A stretch of 58,856 nt of DNA from CAZQRP01 sp964596125 (GCA_964596125.1 CAZQRP010000023.1:1-58856); one strand, 5' to 3'; positions 1 through 9,518 are shown, counted from the first letter of the stretch. Notes: generated by a model not told the origin, from the sequence alone. A program made the numbers and translations.

Positions 1-213
1 AGTTTAGTAAAATGATAAGGAGGATAGTGTCCGCCATCAACTGAACCTATACAACGGGTTGCTGGCATCGAGGCCCGGGATTATAATAATGCGCAATGGG
101 GCCTTGACAAACGCCAGTTGTTAATACATTACCCAGAGACTTATCATGAATTTAGCCGACCAGCCAATCTGCCACCCGGGTACTTTTGGCTTGACTCTAA
201 AGGAATCTTACTA

Positions 214-1452
214 GTGCAAACATCGCAGAAACTACCTCGATATCGCTGGATTATACTGGTGATTAGCTGGCTGTCTTGCTTGATACTTTTTATGTTAAGG
301 CTCAGTGTAGGACCGCTGGCTCCTTTTTTTAAAGAAAGCCTATACGTCACGAATGCACAGATAGGAACAATGGTAAGCGCTACCGGCATTATCTATATGC
401 CTTCCCTGATAGTTGCTGGCTGGTTTGTAGACCGCATCGGGGCACGCAGGATGCTGGTTATCGGTACTTTCGCCAACAGTCTCTGCATGATAGCTATATT
501 CTTCACGAATTCATATCATATGATGCTTATCATCTTGGCACTGTCGGGGATGGGGTCTGGCTGTATTCTTACCTCCTCAGCAAAAGCCTTAACTCTGTGG
601 TTTCCACCAAAAGAAAGGGCAACTGCCATGGGTCTCAACCTGACCGCCACGAATATCGCCGGGATTATAACCGCTGGTATCTTACCAACTATTGCTATTA
701 CTTTAAGCTGGCAGTCCGGCTTTCTATTTTTAGGTCTGGGCACACTAGCAGTTTGTCTCTGCTGTGCCATCTTATACCGGGAACCCACACAAGATTATCT
801 TCCCGTTGTTAATGGTGATAGCACGAATCAAGTTTCTACCAATCCCTCTAATGCCCAGCTAATGACAAGTCTTTTCAAGTCAAGAGATATCTGGATGCTC
901 AGCCTGGCCGGTCTATTCTTGTGCATAGTTCAGTGGGCCGCTGCAACCAATCTGGTTCTTTACTTGAAAGAGGACCTGCTATTCAGCGAGGTTACAGCCG
1001 GTGGCTTACTTGCCATAACGCAAGCTGCAGGGACAATTGGAAAGCCAGCTAACGGGCTTATCAGTGACCGCCTTTTCCGAGGTCGCCGCAGGACAGTCTT
1101 TCTACTTATGGGTGGTTCGGCAAGCGCCGTGTGTCTGGTGCTGGCCACGAGCGGCCATGTTCTTGGATGGCTACTTTATCCCATTCTAATTATCCTGGGT
1201 ATAGCAGCGATTGGCTGGGGTAATCTTCTTATTACCCTGGTTGCTGAACTGGCGGGTAAGGAAAGAGCCGGAATCGCAACCGGCGTCAGTGGTGTCATCA
1301 TTGTCCTGGGCGTTATGGCCGGGCCGCCCCTCTTCGGTTACATCGTCGATATTACAGGCTCTTTTCAAACTGCATGGCTCACCATGGCGCTTTCCGGGCT
1401 GATCTGCATACTATTCCTTACACTGGTACGTGAACATAAAAAGCGGATCTGA
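214..1452 (+). CDS. MFS transporter
   Basis: A 12-helix major facilitator superfamily permease that probably moves a small solute across the inner membrane by proton coupling; the substrate is not identifiable. Hydrophobic helices run through the whole protein. The loop between helices 2 and 3 reads GWFVDRIGARR, a version of the MFS motif A, and a long soluble loop sits mid-protein near residues 195-220. The frame is open back to a TTG at 118, but the GTG at 214 is preferred: AAAGGA lies about 8 bases upstream, and the protein then begins just before the first helix (VQTSQKLPRYRW, 412 aa). It stands alone and converges on the two-component genes. Family certain; start likely. Confidence 0.85.
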   Translation: MQTSQKLPRYRWIILVISWLSCLILFMLRLSVGPLAPFFKESLYVTNAQIGTMVSATGIIYMPSLIVAGWFVDRIGARRMLVIGTFANSLCMIAIFFTNSYHMMLIILALSGMGSGCILTSSAKALTLWFPPKERATAMGLNLTATNIAGIITAGILPTIAITLSWQSGFLFLGLGTLAVCLCCAILYREPTQDYLPVVNGDSTNQVSTNPSNAQLMTSLFKSRDIWMLSLAGLFLCIVQWAAATNLVLYLKEDLLFSEVTAGGLLAITQAAGTIGKPANGLISDRLFRGRRRTVFLLMGGSASAVCLVLATSGHVLGWLLYPILIILGIAAIGWGNLLITLVAELAGKERAGIATGVSGVIIVLGVMAGPPLFGYIVDITGSFQTAWLTMALSGLICILFLTLVREHKKRI

Positions 1453-1687
1453 TCCACTCGCTGCACTACCACGAACATATAAACGCTTCAGATAACCGAG
1501 ATTGTTTCATCTAGGAATGCAATCTGGAAACATAACGCATGAACGAGGTCAGAAAGTCTCAAGTTGGGATAATAATCGAAATCTGAACGAGATTGTGAGA
1601 CTGGTTGAAACCAGTCCGCCGCAGGAATGAAAATGAGCCCTCCAAAAAGGCAATCCGGTTGTAGTATAAATTAGTAAGGTGGAGCTG

Positions 1688-3118
1688 TTACACTGCTGCC
1701 TCTGCAACGACAGTCGTACCTCTGCCCGGCTCAGAGTTTATCTCCAGGCTGCCTCCGATCAAGCGTGCTCGCTCCTTCATTCCCAACACGCCCAATTTCC
1801 CTTCAACAACCAGGTCCTCAGTCAATTCAGGCATTGAAAAGCCCTTGCCATTGTCGCTGATAGTCATCTTTATTTTATGTACATCCGACTCCACCGCTAT
1901 GCTGACCTCCGATGCGTCTGCATGTCTCCGAACATTATTCAAAGCCTCCTGAGCAATACGGAACATGACCAGCTCTGTCTCTAAAGGAAGCGAAGGTAAC
2001 ATGTCCGCCTTTACTTCAGCTTTAATTCCCATCTCCTTGTCAAGTTGCTCAGCTAACCAGTTCAAAGCTGCCAGCAACCCCATCTGGTCTAAAATACTGG
2101 GTCTCAGATCCCGGGCGTATCGCTGTAAATCCCTGTAAATCCCATCAGACAAGCCATGCACTAGCTCAAGTTCGCCCATTACAGCTTTTGCTAATTTACG
2201 CTTAGCTCCGGACATTAGATTGTCCAGTCGACGCGACACCAGCAGGATTGACTGTGCAATATCATCGTGAAGTTCCCGGGCAATACGTTTCCGCTCTTCT
2301 TCCTGAGCTAAAAGGTTTTTCTGGATCTGCGCACGGAGGTTATCCCTCAGTCTCCTTTCCTCGGTTACATCTCGAGCGATATGCTGAAAGGCGACTGGCT
2401 CATCACCTACTTTAATCAGGCGTGTTGTCATTTCAAAAACCGCCTCTCTTTTATCGCTCCTTATTGCACGCTGCTCATAGCGCTGGTCTCTTGCCTCACC
2501 TTGTAAGAGCCTTTCCTTTACTTCCTTCGCTAAAAGTAATGAATCCAGGGGAAGGAACTCAGAAACATTTTTACCAACTAATTCGGCGGCACTATGGCTG
2601 GTCAGATTCTCGCAGGCGTTATTAGCCATAATTATTTTACCTTCAAGGTCATGAACCCATATAGCATCGCTGGCATTAGTAAAAAGTTCTTCATAATCTC
2701 TCTGTGAGGTTCTCAAGGCTGCTGCGACCCGCATAAGTTGTTCACGCTGGCGTTGAGACCTCCGATATATTTCAATTAATACAATGATTAAACAGCCGAT
2801 AATAAGTGCGGTAATGCTTTCCACTAAGGCATCTGTGGGATTTGGGGAAATAACCAGCGCCCGCGGCAACAAAGCCAGAGCAGATGCCAGCAATACAGCA
2901 ATGCCCCCCTTTACCCCTAAGGTCCAGCCAGCATAGGTTACCAGCAAAGCGTAGACGAATCGCTCTACGGCATGTCGTGATAAATCGAAGGACAAAGAAA
3001 CAAATATGTTACCTGCAACAGGTACTCCAACGAGAAGCCCACTGTAATGAGAACAACTCAATAGTATGAAGAGGAACGATATCAGGCATATATGAAAAAC
3101 CTGCCATCTACGCGACAT
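1688..3118 (-). CDS. NarL-family membrane sensor histidine kinase with PAS domain
   Basis: Sensor kinase of the HisKA_3/NarX-DegS class. About four membrane segments lie in residues 7-118, followed by a PAS domain (about 141-255) containing IWVHDLEGKI. The dimerisation domain carries the phospho-acceptor His284 in RELHDDIAQ, and a HATPase_c domain runs to the C-terminus (N box EALNNVRRHA, G1 DNGKGFSM, G2 GRGTTV). It should autophosphorylate and pass the phosphate to the response regulator encoded 68 bp upstream, in the same minus-strand operon. There is no periplasmic nitrate-type sensor domain, so the signal is probably sensed in the membrane or by the PAS domain. The nearby formate/nitrite channel is a plausible target; that link is inference. 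Confidence 0.9.
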   Translation of the reverse strand: MSRRWQVFHICLISFLFILLSCSHYSGLLVGVPVAGNIFVSLSFDLSRHAVERFVYALLVTYAGWTLGVKGGIAVLLASALALLPRALVISPNPTDALVESITALIIGCLIIVLIEIYRRSQRQREQLMRVAAALRTSQRDYEELFTNASDAIWVHDLEGKIIMANNACENLTSHSAAELVGKNVSEFLPLDSLLLAKEVKERLLQGEARDQRYEQRAIRSDKREAVFEMTTRLIKVGDEPVAFQHIARDVTEERRLRDNLRAQIQKNLLAQEEERKRIARELHDDIAQSILLVSRRLDNLMSGAKRKLAKAVMGELELVHGLSDGIYRDLQRYARDLRPSILDQMGLLAALNWLAEQLDKEMGIKAEVKADMLPSLPLETELVMFRIAQEALNNVRRHADASEVSIAVESDVHKIKMTISDNGKGFSMPELTEDLVVEGKLGVLGMKERARLIGGSLEINSEPGRGTTVVAEAAV

Positions 3119-3186
3119 TGTTGTACATCATTGCCTTCGTCCGAATTACCTTGCTCATAAAACACCTGCCGAACCAGCGGTCTGGT

Positions 3187-3876
3187 CTAGCCTTCCACGG
3201 TGTTTTCTTGTTTAATGTCCTCTAAGGTAACCAATCCCAGCTTCAGAGCTTCTACGAGGGCCTCACTTCGTGAGGCTACATTCATCTTGGTGAAAATATT
3301 TGACATATGAGCTTTAACGGTACGCAGGCTGAGGCACAGTTTATCCGCTATCTGTTTATTGCCCATGCCTTTAGCCAGAAGCTTCAACATCTCTGTCTCC
3401 CGTTCGCTTAACATTTCACTTACCCTGGACTCTTCAATTTCAGGCGACTTACTAATAGCTCGCTTTAGCAACTTCTCAATGATATTGGGATGAAGTACAG
3501 ACTCACCGGCCAGTATAGACCGTACCGCCTCTACTATATCCTGCCCTTTAGCACTCTTCAGTAAGTAACCTGCTGCTCCAGCCTCCAGCAATCCTAACAC
3601 ATAACTATCATCATCATAGGCAGTGAGAATTAATACAGCGATATTTGGCGCAATCTTTTTAATCTGCCTGGTAGCTTCAATACCATTAAACTTCGGCATC
3701 ATGATATCCATCACCACAATATCAGGCGTCAATTGCGAAACCAAGTTAACGGCTTCTTCCCCATCACCCGCTTCACCCACTACTTCCATGTCCTTCTCAT
3801 TGGAAAGTGCCTGGCGCAGTGATTCACGCAATAGTGGATGGTCATCAGCAATGACAATTCTGGTCTTCAACTGCAT
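3187..3876 (-). CDS. NarL/FixJ-family response regulator
   Basis: Two-domain transcription factor of 229 aa. The receiver domain (residues 1-125) has the acidic pair D11/D12, the phosphorylation site D57 in VVMDIMMP, and the conserved Lys in YLLKSAKG. A C-terminal LuxR-type HTH (about 160-222) contains LSERETEMLKLLAKGMGNKQIA and LSLRTVKAHM-type helices. It is the first gene of the pair with the histidine kinase and is divergent from the LigA-like/FNT operon across a 266-bp intergenic region where it could bind. The target genes are inferred from position only. Confidence 0.92.
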   Translation of the reverse strand: MQLKTRIVIADDHPLLRESLRQALSNEKDMEVVGEAGDGEEAVNLVSQLTPDIVVMDIMMPKFNGIEATRQIKKIAPNIAVLILTAYDDDSYVLGLLEAGAAGYLLKSAKGQDIVEAVRSILAGESVLHPNIIEKLLKRAISKSPEIEESRVSEMLSERETEMLKLLAKGMGNKQIADKLCLSLRTVKAHMSNIFTKMNVASRSEALVEALKLGLVTLEDIKQENTVEG

Positions 3877-4142
3877 TTTACGGCTCCCTACGAGCCCCGT
3901 AGCAATTATAAGGTATATCGGATAAAAGAGCCAACATAAATAATCAAAACAAGTAAATTGCAGGCATTCATGAGATGAGTTTCTCTAAACATCATTGCCT
4001 CCTTTATCAAGTGTCTAATACTTATTGACATGATTATGGACCTTTGGACATAGCTAAAGTCCTATTGAAACTAGAGCTCAAGACCGATGAGACACAGCCT
4101 GGTAACTGTTATAGTTGTTATAGAAACAAAGGAGGTGAAAGA

Positions 4143-4469
4143 ATGGTTACATTAACTACTATACAAACCAAAGCAATTACCACACCAAAGGAGGAGGTAT
4201 TTAAAGAGCCAGAAGCTCCCTCTAAGAAAGTCTTGACCGGGAAAGAGGCTATACTAGCTGTGCTAAGCAGAGCCGCCGACGAACCTAAGTTCCTGCGCCG
4301 CCTTGCGGATAATCCTCACGAGGCTCTGAAAGAGTACTACACCCTGACCTGGGAGGAAAGAGCCGCTTTAGCCAGCGGCGACATCCGGAAGATCGAAAGC
4401 TGGGTGGGTAAACTGGACGAGCATCTTGCCAAATGGCTATGGTGTCGAATGTGTCAGGAGAAATGGTGA
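4143..4469 (+). CDS. small LigA-like (dioxygenase LigA-fold) protein
   Basis: A 108-aa protein starting at the ATG preceded by an excellent AAAGGAGGTG; the frame is open further upstream but without an RBS. Its C-terminal ~72 residues resemble the helical LigA domain of protocatechuate 4,5-dioxygenase-type proteins (pattern F-L-x-x-L-A-x-N-P-x-E-A-L-K-x-Y, then LTWEERAALASGDIRKIES). The same module recurs, closely similar and ending in the same QEKW, at the C-terminus of the next gene's product. No LigB catalytic subunit is nearby, so a dioxygenase role is not supported; a regulatory or protein-binding role is more likely. It is co-directional with the FNT channel, 22 bp apart, and a TTGACA lies at 4025. 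Confidence 0.75.
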   Translation: MVTLTTIQTKAITTPKEEVFKEPEAPSKKVLTGKEAILAVLSRAADEPKFLRRLADNPHEALKEYYTLTWEERAALASGDIRKIESWVGKLDEHLAKWLWCRMCQEKW

Positions 4470-4491
4470 ACGTAATCACGGGAGGGAGACC

Positions 4492-5874
4492 ATGGAGCGT
4501 AAAATTAAAACAAGAAAAAATCAACAAAATCCTGCCCTCGATGATGGAGATGATAGAGATAAATTTGCTTTTCTATCTCAAATCTTGAGAATCCGTGAGG
4601 AAGCGATTAATACTACTGCTCGGCTTGAGACTGCTATCGACAGAATAGGGAAAGTAGCTATTACTGATGCCTACCCACCACCTGCAGTGGCGGAGAGGAG
4701 TGAAGTAGTAGGGGTAAACAAAGGGAAACTCAATACCTTGAGCACTATACTCCTGGGCATATTGGCCGGGGTGTTCATTGGTCTTGGGGCAATGTTTTGT
4801 ACTGTGGTTACTACGGATGCGGGTCTTGGCTTTGGCCTCACCAAACTGCTGGGCGGTCTGGTCTTCTGCCTAGGTCTTATTCTTGTGGTTGTAGCTGGGG
4901 CAGAGCTTTTTACCGGGAATACCCTGATAGTGATGAGCTGGATGAGTGGCAGGACCCGCCTTACTCATCTGCTCCGAAACTGGGGGCTGGTCTATTTTGC
5001 CAACCTTGCCGGAGCTTTGAGCCTGGTAGGACTGATGTTCTCTACCAACCAGTGGATGTTTAGCGGCTACGGAGTAGGAGCTAATGCCCTGCTCATCGCC
5101 AATGCCAAGGTAAACCTTACCTTCGGTTCAGCTCTGGTGCGAGGCATTCTCTGTAATGCCCTTGTCTGCCTTGCTATCTGGTTATGCTTCAGTTCCCGTA
5201 CCGTTACCGATAAAATACTGGCAATCCTGTTCCCTATTACTGCCTTCGTCGCTGCTGGGTTTGAGCACAGTATTGCTAATATGTACTTCATTCCTATGGG
5301 AATATTGCTGGCAGGCCAGCCTGCTGTCCTTAGCGCCGCCGGAGTAACAGCTGAAGGTATAGCAAACCTTTCCTGGATGGGTTTCGTTGGTAACCTCGTT
5401 CCAGTGACTATAGGCAATATCATCGGTGGTGGCTTATTGATAGGTGCTGTTTACTGGCTGACGTACCTGCGCAGTGAACGAGCAGCAGAGCTCGCAGAAC
5501 TCAGGCCGTGGATGAAGAAAGTTTTCCCGGCTTTACGCCGTGTCAAGCTGGATGAGCCACTCCTTGTTCCGCTCTCGGAACCTGTCCGCATCCAGATAGA
5601 GGAGCTTATTAACGCCAAGCTAGAGGAACCGGCTATGCTGGATAAGGGCGGTAAAGCTCTATTAGCTGTGCTAGCTAAGGCCAGAGACGATGTCCATTTT
5701 ATGGCAAAACTAGCCGGAAACCCTACCGAAGCACTTAAAGACTACGACCTGACGTCTGAAGAGAAAGCAGCGATATCAAGCGGAGACATTCGGTGGATTG
5801 AGTCCAAGCTCGGCATCCTGGAGGAACCATTGAAAACTTGGCTCACTGCCAGATTAGCCCAGGAAAAATGGTAG
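4492..5874 (+). CDS. formate/nitrite transporter (FNT) family channel with C-terminal LigA-like domain
   Basis: A 460-aa protein; the ATG at 4492 follows GGGAGGGAGAC. Residues 1-75 are charged and helical and probably cytoplasmic. Residues ~78-330 form the six-helix FNT pore fold, with FNT-like segments such as GAELFTGN, AAGFEHSIANMYFIP and GNIIGGGLLIGAVYW. This is the FocA/NirC/HSC family, which passes formate, nitrite or hydrosulfide. Residues ~388-460 are a LigA-like module matching the preceding small protein. Ordinary FNT proteins are about 260-290 aa, so both extensions are unusual. The substrate is undetermined. Formate would suit a Wood-Ljungdahl organism and nitrite would suit the NarL-type regulator next door. 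Confidence 0.88.
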   Translation: MERKIKTRKNQQNPALDDGDDRDKFAFLSQILRIREEAINTTARLETAIDRIGKVAITDAYPPPAVAERSEVVGVNKGKLNTLSTILLGILAGVFIGLGAMFCTVVTTDAGLGFGLTKLLGGLVFCLGLILVVVAGAELFTGNTLIVMSWMSGRTRLTHLLRNWGLVYFANLAGALSLVGLMFSTNQWMFSGYGVGANALLIANAKVNLTFGSALVRGILCNALVCLAIWLCFSSRTVTDKILAILFPITAFVAAGFEHSIANMYFIPMGILLAGQPAVLSAAGVTAEGIANLSWMGFVGNLVPVTIGNIIGGGLLIGAVYWLTYLRSERAAELAELRPWMKKVFPALRRVKLDEPLLVPLSEPVRIQIEELINAKLEEPAMLDKGGKALLAVLAKARDDVHFMAKLAGNPTEALKDYDLTSEEKAAISSGDIRWIESKLGILEEPLKTWLTARLAQEKW

Positions 5875-5905
5875 CTCAATAAAAACCAGACAGCCCGAAT
5901 CAGAA

Positions 5906-5932
5906 GATGTCCCGGCGCTATTCCGGGACATC
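5906..5932. terminator. shared convergent terminator hairpin
   Basis: A perfect 10-bp stem (GATGTCCCGG/CCGGGACATC, 7-base loop) lies between the FNT gene and the convergent MFS gene and overlaps the last codons of the latter. There is no long T tract, so termination is inferred from the stem and the position. Confidence 0.6.
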
Positions 5933-7108
5933 TCCTGCAGCTAAACGGGCTACATCAAAAAATATGGCTGAAGCGCAGAGACTTAAAACGATGCAGACAG
6001 CACCGATGTAGCCGTAACCAGCCAGCGCCAGTACCAGTCCGCCAGTCATGGCTCCTAATGCCCGCCCCAGATGATTGGAGACAGCTTGAATTCCCATAAC
6101 CGTGCCTCTTATAGCACTCGATACCGAAACCATCAGTGAGAAAAACGCGGGACGACTACTATTAAAGAGCCCCGATACCATTCCTCCAAGGAAAACAGAT
6201 ATCCATACATTCCCAGGGAATAGCATAAGTATCAAGCCGGTCAAACCAAGTAACGCCGGCGTTATCGCACATATCTTTATCTTGCTGAATTTATCAGCCA
6301 GTAGTCCTCCAATAAATACACCGACCAACTGCCCTATTGCCATAAAAGAAAGCAGAGGCGCTACCTGTCCAACACTCAAAGAGTAGCTCTGAACCAGAAA
6401 AGCAGCCAGATATGCCTGTACGGCGGTGAAACCCCATCCCGCTAAAATATTGGCTACCAGCAGTCGAAGCAATGACTTCTGATAAAATGCTTCTCTAAAA
6501 CTGGACAAATAGGTGATACTTTCGTTTAATTGACGCCTCCGTGATACGGGCAGAACGACAATGTTTGCCAGGGCCAGTGCTAACATAAATAAACCCAGAA
6601 CCAGAAAGCTCGTTTTCCATCCGAAATTATCAGCAATGAGCGCTCCTGCTGGAGCTCCAATCAGATATGCCAGTGGGGCACCGGCAGCAACCAGCCCCAT
6701 TACCCTGCCCATCCTGCTGCCTGAAAAGTGGTCGCCAACGCTGGCCAACACGTTTGGCACCGCCATAGCTCCCCCAATACCAACCAGTACGCTGAAACCG
6801 ATCAGAACAGAGAATTCCCAAGCTGTACTATAGCCCAGGAGCGCTATGCCGGAGACAAATAGACCGCCTGCTATTATACGCCTGCGGCCTATCCGGTCGG
6901 AGAACGGACCTATCACAGGGGCTACCAGAGTCCACATGACGGCCGATACGGTAATCAGCTGTCCTACAGCTCCAACAGTAGTGTTAAACTCCTCCGATAA
7001 GTCAACTAGTAAAGCGGACACAAGTCCCACTACCGTCATCACGGCAAATACGTTGATGGTCAGTACTGCCATTGTGAGAAGGGGATAGCGCTGTGGATTG
7101 TAGTCCAT
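5918..7108 (-). CDS. MFS transporter (AraJ/sugar-efflux type)
   Basis: A 396-aa, 12-helix permease of the drug/sugar-efflux MFS type, with motif A as GPFSDRIGRRR after helix 2 and a short loop between the two six-helix halves. It is a close paralogue of the MFS gene at 9519-10730: long blocks such as the helix 1-3 region and FREAFYQK/FREAFHQK align without gaps, and their upstream leaders also match. Substrate unknown; efflux of a small organic compound is most likely. Its promoter region faces the isochorismatase-like gene, so the two may be co-regulated. Confidence 0.88.
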   Translation of the reverse strand: MDYNPQRYPLLTMAVLTINVFAVMTVVGLVSALLVDLSEEFNTTVGAVGQLITVSAVMWTLVAPVIGPFSDRIGRRRIIAGGLFVSGIALLGYSTAWEFSVLIGFSVLVGIGGAMAVPNVLASVGDHFSGSRMGRVMGLVAAGAPLAYLIGAPAGALIADNFGWKTSFLVLGLFMLALALANIVVLPVSRRRQLNESITYLSSFREAFYQKSLLRLLVANILAGWGFTAVQAYLAAFLVQSYSLSVGQVAPLLSFMAIGQLVGVFIGGLLADKFSKIKICAITPALLGLTGLILMLFPGNVWISVFLGGMVSGLFNSSRPAFFSLMVSVSSAIRGTVMGIQAVSNHLGRALGAMTGGLVLALAGYGYIGAVCIVLSLCASAIFFDVARLAAGDVPE

Positions 7109-7133
7109 TTCTTTCGTGATTTATTTTCTCAGC

Positions 7134-7168
7134 GGTACAGGACGAAAATCAACAGACAGTATAACACG
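7134..7168 (-). promoter_or_regulatory. conserved leader element of MFS paralogue 1
   Basis: A 35-bp block in the leader of the MFS gene matches 30 of 35 positions of the block at 10753-10787 in front of the paralogue. It contains GTATAAC, whose complement supplies a possible TATACT -10 for minus-strand transcription. No convincing -35 is seen. It is either a shared promoter/operator or simply the edge of the duplication. Confidence 0.4.
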
Positions 7169-7335
7169 CGCTGCTCATCTATAGAACTCAAGCCTGCAGT
7201 CTCTGGTGAAAAGGATTGACCACCATGACAAAAAAAGCGTAGGATATGGCTATCTGGGTTATCAACAGGTATAGCTGCACAGCCAGATATATAATATTGA
7301 CTATAGTTAACTATTTTATGGAGGGAAGTTACATA

Positions 7336-8013
7336 ATGGCAGAAGAGATAGTCATAAAAGCGAAGCCCAGACCTGTTCAAATAGACCTGACAAAGACCGC
7401 TGTCATCGTGGTCGATATGCAAAACGCCTTTGTTAGCAAGGGTGGCATGTTCGATTTACTTGGTATCAACCTCTCAGATGTCCGGCGGCGTATCCAGCCT
7501 TGCAGAGATGTGATCCGTAAAGCACGGGAAAGGGGCTGCAGAATCATATACCTGAAGCATAGCTACGCCCCCGATTTATCCAACAGTGGGGGGGAGGATT
7601 CACCTAACTGGCATAGGGAACGGGGACTGGCTTTTATCCGCGAACACCCGGATAAAAAAGAGGTTTCCTTGATTGATGACACGTGGGGCAGCGAGATTAT
7701 AGAGGAACTGAAGCCTGAAGAAGACAGTATAATCGTTAAGAAGCAGAGGTTCAGTGGATTTGTTGGAACAGACCTGGACGATATCCTGAAGAAATACGGT
7801 ATAAAATATTTAGTATTTTTGGGAACTGTTATCAATATTTGTGTTGAATCTACTATACGGGACGCCTACTTCCATGACTATTTCCCCATCCTTATTTCAG
7901 ACGCAGTAGGTCAAACAGGTGCCGATTTTATACGAGAGGCAACGATATATAATGTAGAGCTTGTTTTTGGCTGGGTCACAGATAGCAGAGAATTTTGTAA
8001 CAGCTTGACCTGA
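7336..8013 (+). CDS. isochorismatase-family cysteine hydrolase
   Basis: A 225-aa alpha/beta hydrolase of the isochorismatase/nicotinamidase/RutB superfamily. The catalytic triad is visible: D27 in VIVVDMQNAF, a Lys at 135-136 in IVKKQRFSGF, and the nucleophile C169 in GTVINICVESTIRDA, preceded by the usual non-proline cis-peptide context. The RF-SGF segment and the N-terminal arm resemble ureidoacrylate/peroxyureidoacrylate hydrolases more than nicotinamidases, but the substrate cannot be fixed. Start chosen at the ATG after GGAGGGAAG. It is flanked by the two MFS paralogues, suggesting a hydrolase-efflux unit for one compound class (inference). Confidence 0.88.
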   Translation: MAEEIVIKAKPRPVQIDLTKTAVIVVDMQNAFVSKGGMFDLLGINLSDVRRRIQPCRDVIRKARERGCRIIYLKHSYAPDLSNSGGEDSPNWHRERGLAFIREHPDKKEVSLIDDTWGSEIIEELKPEEDSIIVKKQRFSGFVGTDLDDILKKYGIKYLVFLGTVINICVESTIRDAYFHDYFPILISDAVGQTGADFIREATIYNVELVFGWVTDSREFCNSLT

Positions 8014-8083
8014 GGCTTATCTCCGTTTCGTTGTCAGCACTACTGGCCCGACACAGCAACAGACGGCAGCGAACTAAGCTCTC

Positions 8084-8365
8084 CTACGTACTACGCCGTT
8101 TGCTGAAGAACTTCTCGCACTTTCTTTTCTTCTCTGCATCAGACTCGATCCAGGTATCAGCAGGCAAAAGATCGTTCTGGGCTATAGTCCTGATCTCCTT
8201 TACCTCCTCTACCGATAGCCCCAGCCTTGCGGCGATCTCTCTATCTGACAGGCAGCTTGATTCTCTCTGCTGTTCCAGCCCAATGTAACTCTGTACTGCC
8301 AGGCTCATGTCGTGCACCTGCTGCTTATATTTATTGTAAAGGTCAATTGATATGTACTTACCCAT
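8084..8365 (-). CDS. small HTH-like hypothetical protein
   Basis: A 93-aa protein; the ATG at 8365 has AAAGGAGTG upstream, better than the upstream in-frame ATG. Residues ~45-70 (SDREIAARLGLSVEEVKEI) have the shape of a helix-turn-helix recognition unit, and the C-terminus is strongly basic (EKKRKCEKFFSKRR). It is probably a DNA-binding regulator. It lies downstream of the QueG-like gene on the same strand, 105 bp away. No family recognised with certainty. Confidence 0.6.
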   Translation of the reverse strand: MGKYISIDLYNKYKQQVHDMSLAVQSYIGLEQQRESSCLSDREIAARLGLSVEEVKEIRTIAQNDLLPADTWIESDAEKKRKCEKFFSKRRST

Positions 8366-8470
8366 TATCACTCCTTTCATCGATTATCGGTTTTATATCA
8401 GCATATCTTATGGTGGCTTGCCTGCATCTGCGTACCGATGTTAGCATCCATAGCGGGCCTGAGAAGATAG

Positions 8471-9307
8471 TCACATCACCCTCTTAGGCCGCAGTGTGCG
8501 GGTACGCAGCACCACAGGACATCCCCGCAGACACTCGCCGCACTGCCCCATGAAAGATCCGGAAGCTATAGAATTCATAATATCAGCGAAGAAGCTGCCC
8601 ATGATAATGGTCTTCCGTTTTTCCAGGTCAGGCTCGTTAATGGCCTCGAGCAGTGTCCTCTGGAAGCTGTTGATCGAGGTAGTCTGGGCTCTGGTGGCGC
8701 ATAAATATCTCTTGTAGCGCATCCACTTTATCCTGCCACTCTCAAGCTCTCCGGAAAGGCACTCGGGACACGTCTCCAGACAGGGCGTCGTCCTATCCCG
8801 TTCCCATCTTTTGACGCACGAGGGATGAGGACATATCGGTTCCTGAAGAGGTCCATCCGCTCGCAATGGCATGGTAGTAATTGTCGGGGCTATATGTAAC
8901 GGACCAAGTTCTTTATTCAGTATTATGCCGGCGGCCATCGATCTCGTACCCAAGCCGGCCATGTCGGCGCACAGCTTGTGACTTAATTCCACGCCTCCAT
9001 AGTTTATACTATAATAGCCATACTGTTCTTCAATGAAGTTAGCCATAGCCAAGGCTACAGTATTACGGCGGGGCACGGCGAAGGAGCGATTCATCTGATG
9101 TAAGCGATGGTCGGGACTGCGCCATGTTCCACGGGGTCCCCAGCGGTCTACGAGCACGACCACACTCTTTGCTCCAATGAGAAAGTCATCAGGACGATGT
9201 CCCTCCGGGGCGAACCGGTTGATTTCCCTTACCGAGGCAATACCTACCAGAGGAACGCCCAACTTGAAACCAAACTCTTTAATCTCTTTTTCCGGTGATA
9301 TGCTCAT
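8471..9307 (-). CDS. 4Fe-4S protein related to epoxyqueuosine reductase/reductive dehalogenase family
   Basis: A 278-aa cytoplasmic protein without a Tat signal. The N-terminal half (about 1-150) resembles the QueG-type corrinoid-binding fold region (EFGFKLGVPLVGIASV, then IGAKSVVVLV). Two cysteine groups follow: a C-P-x3-C ... C-x3-C-x2-C set near 170-190 and CGECLRGCP near 262-270, the latter consistent with a ferredoxin-type cluster. It is shorter than QueG (~350 aa) and has only one clear CxxCxxxCP motif. Such proteins are common in anaerobes and their reactions are mostly unknown. The start has AAGGAGG at good spacing. Confidence 0.75.
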   Translation of the reverse strand: MSISPEKEIKEFGFKLGVPLVGIASVREINRFAPEGHRPDDFLIGAKSVVVLVDRWGPRGTWRSPDHRLHQMNRSFAVPRRNTVALAMANFIEEQYGYYSINYGGVELSHKLCADMAGLGTRSMAAGIILNKELGPLHIAPTITTMPLRADGPLQEPICPHPSCVKRWERDRTTPCLETCPECLSGELESGRIKWMRYKRYLCATRAQTTSINSFQRTLLEAINEPDLEKRKTIIMGSFFADIMNSIASGSFMGQCGECLRGCPVVLRTRTLRPKRVM

Positions 9308-9518
9308 ATGTCCTCCTTGTTAATATATTATTTACTGGTGATATACCTGCTCATTTATACAAAGACATGCCTTTGTCAAATGCACCCACCGCGATGAGTC
9401 AAATCTATTTTATTTTTACCAGCATCCTGACAAGGAAATCAAGTGACCACGATAAGATGTACCCATCGTACTGTTATACCTGCATTTCTATAGTAGAGGC
9501 TTTTACTTCGTTTATATC

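Noticed and set aside
1..213. A gene entering from the left edge.
   Set aside because: The frames read are interrupted by stops within the first ~50 bases; only an RBS-like GGAGG is seen.
8471..9307. A respiratory reductive dehalogenase (RdhA).
   Set aside because: No Tat signal, shorter than RdhA, only one clear ferredoxin motif, and no RdhB anchor gene nearby.
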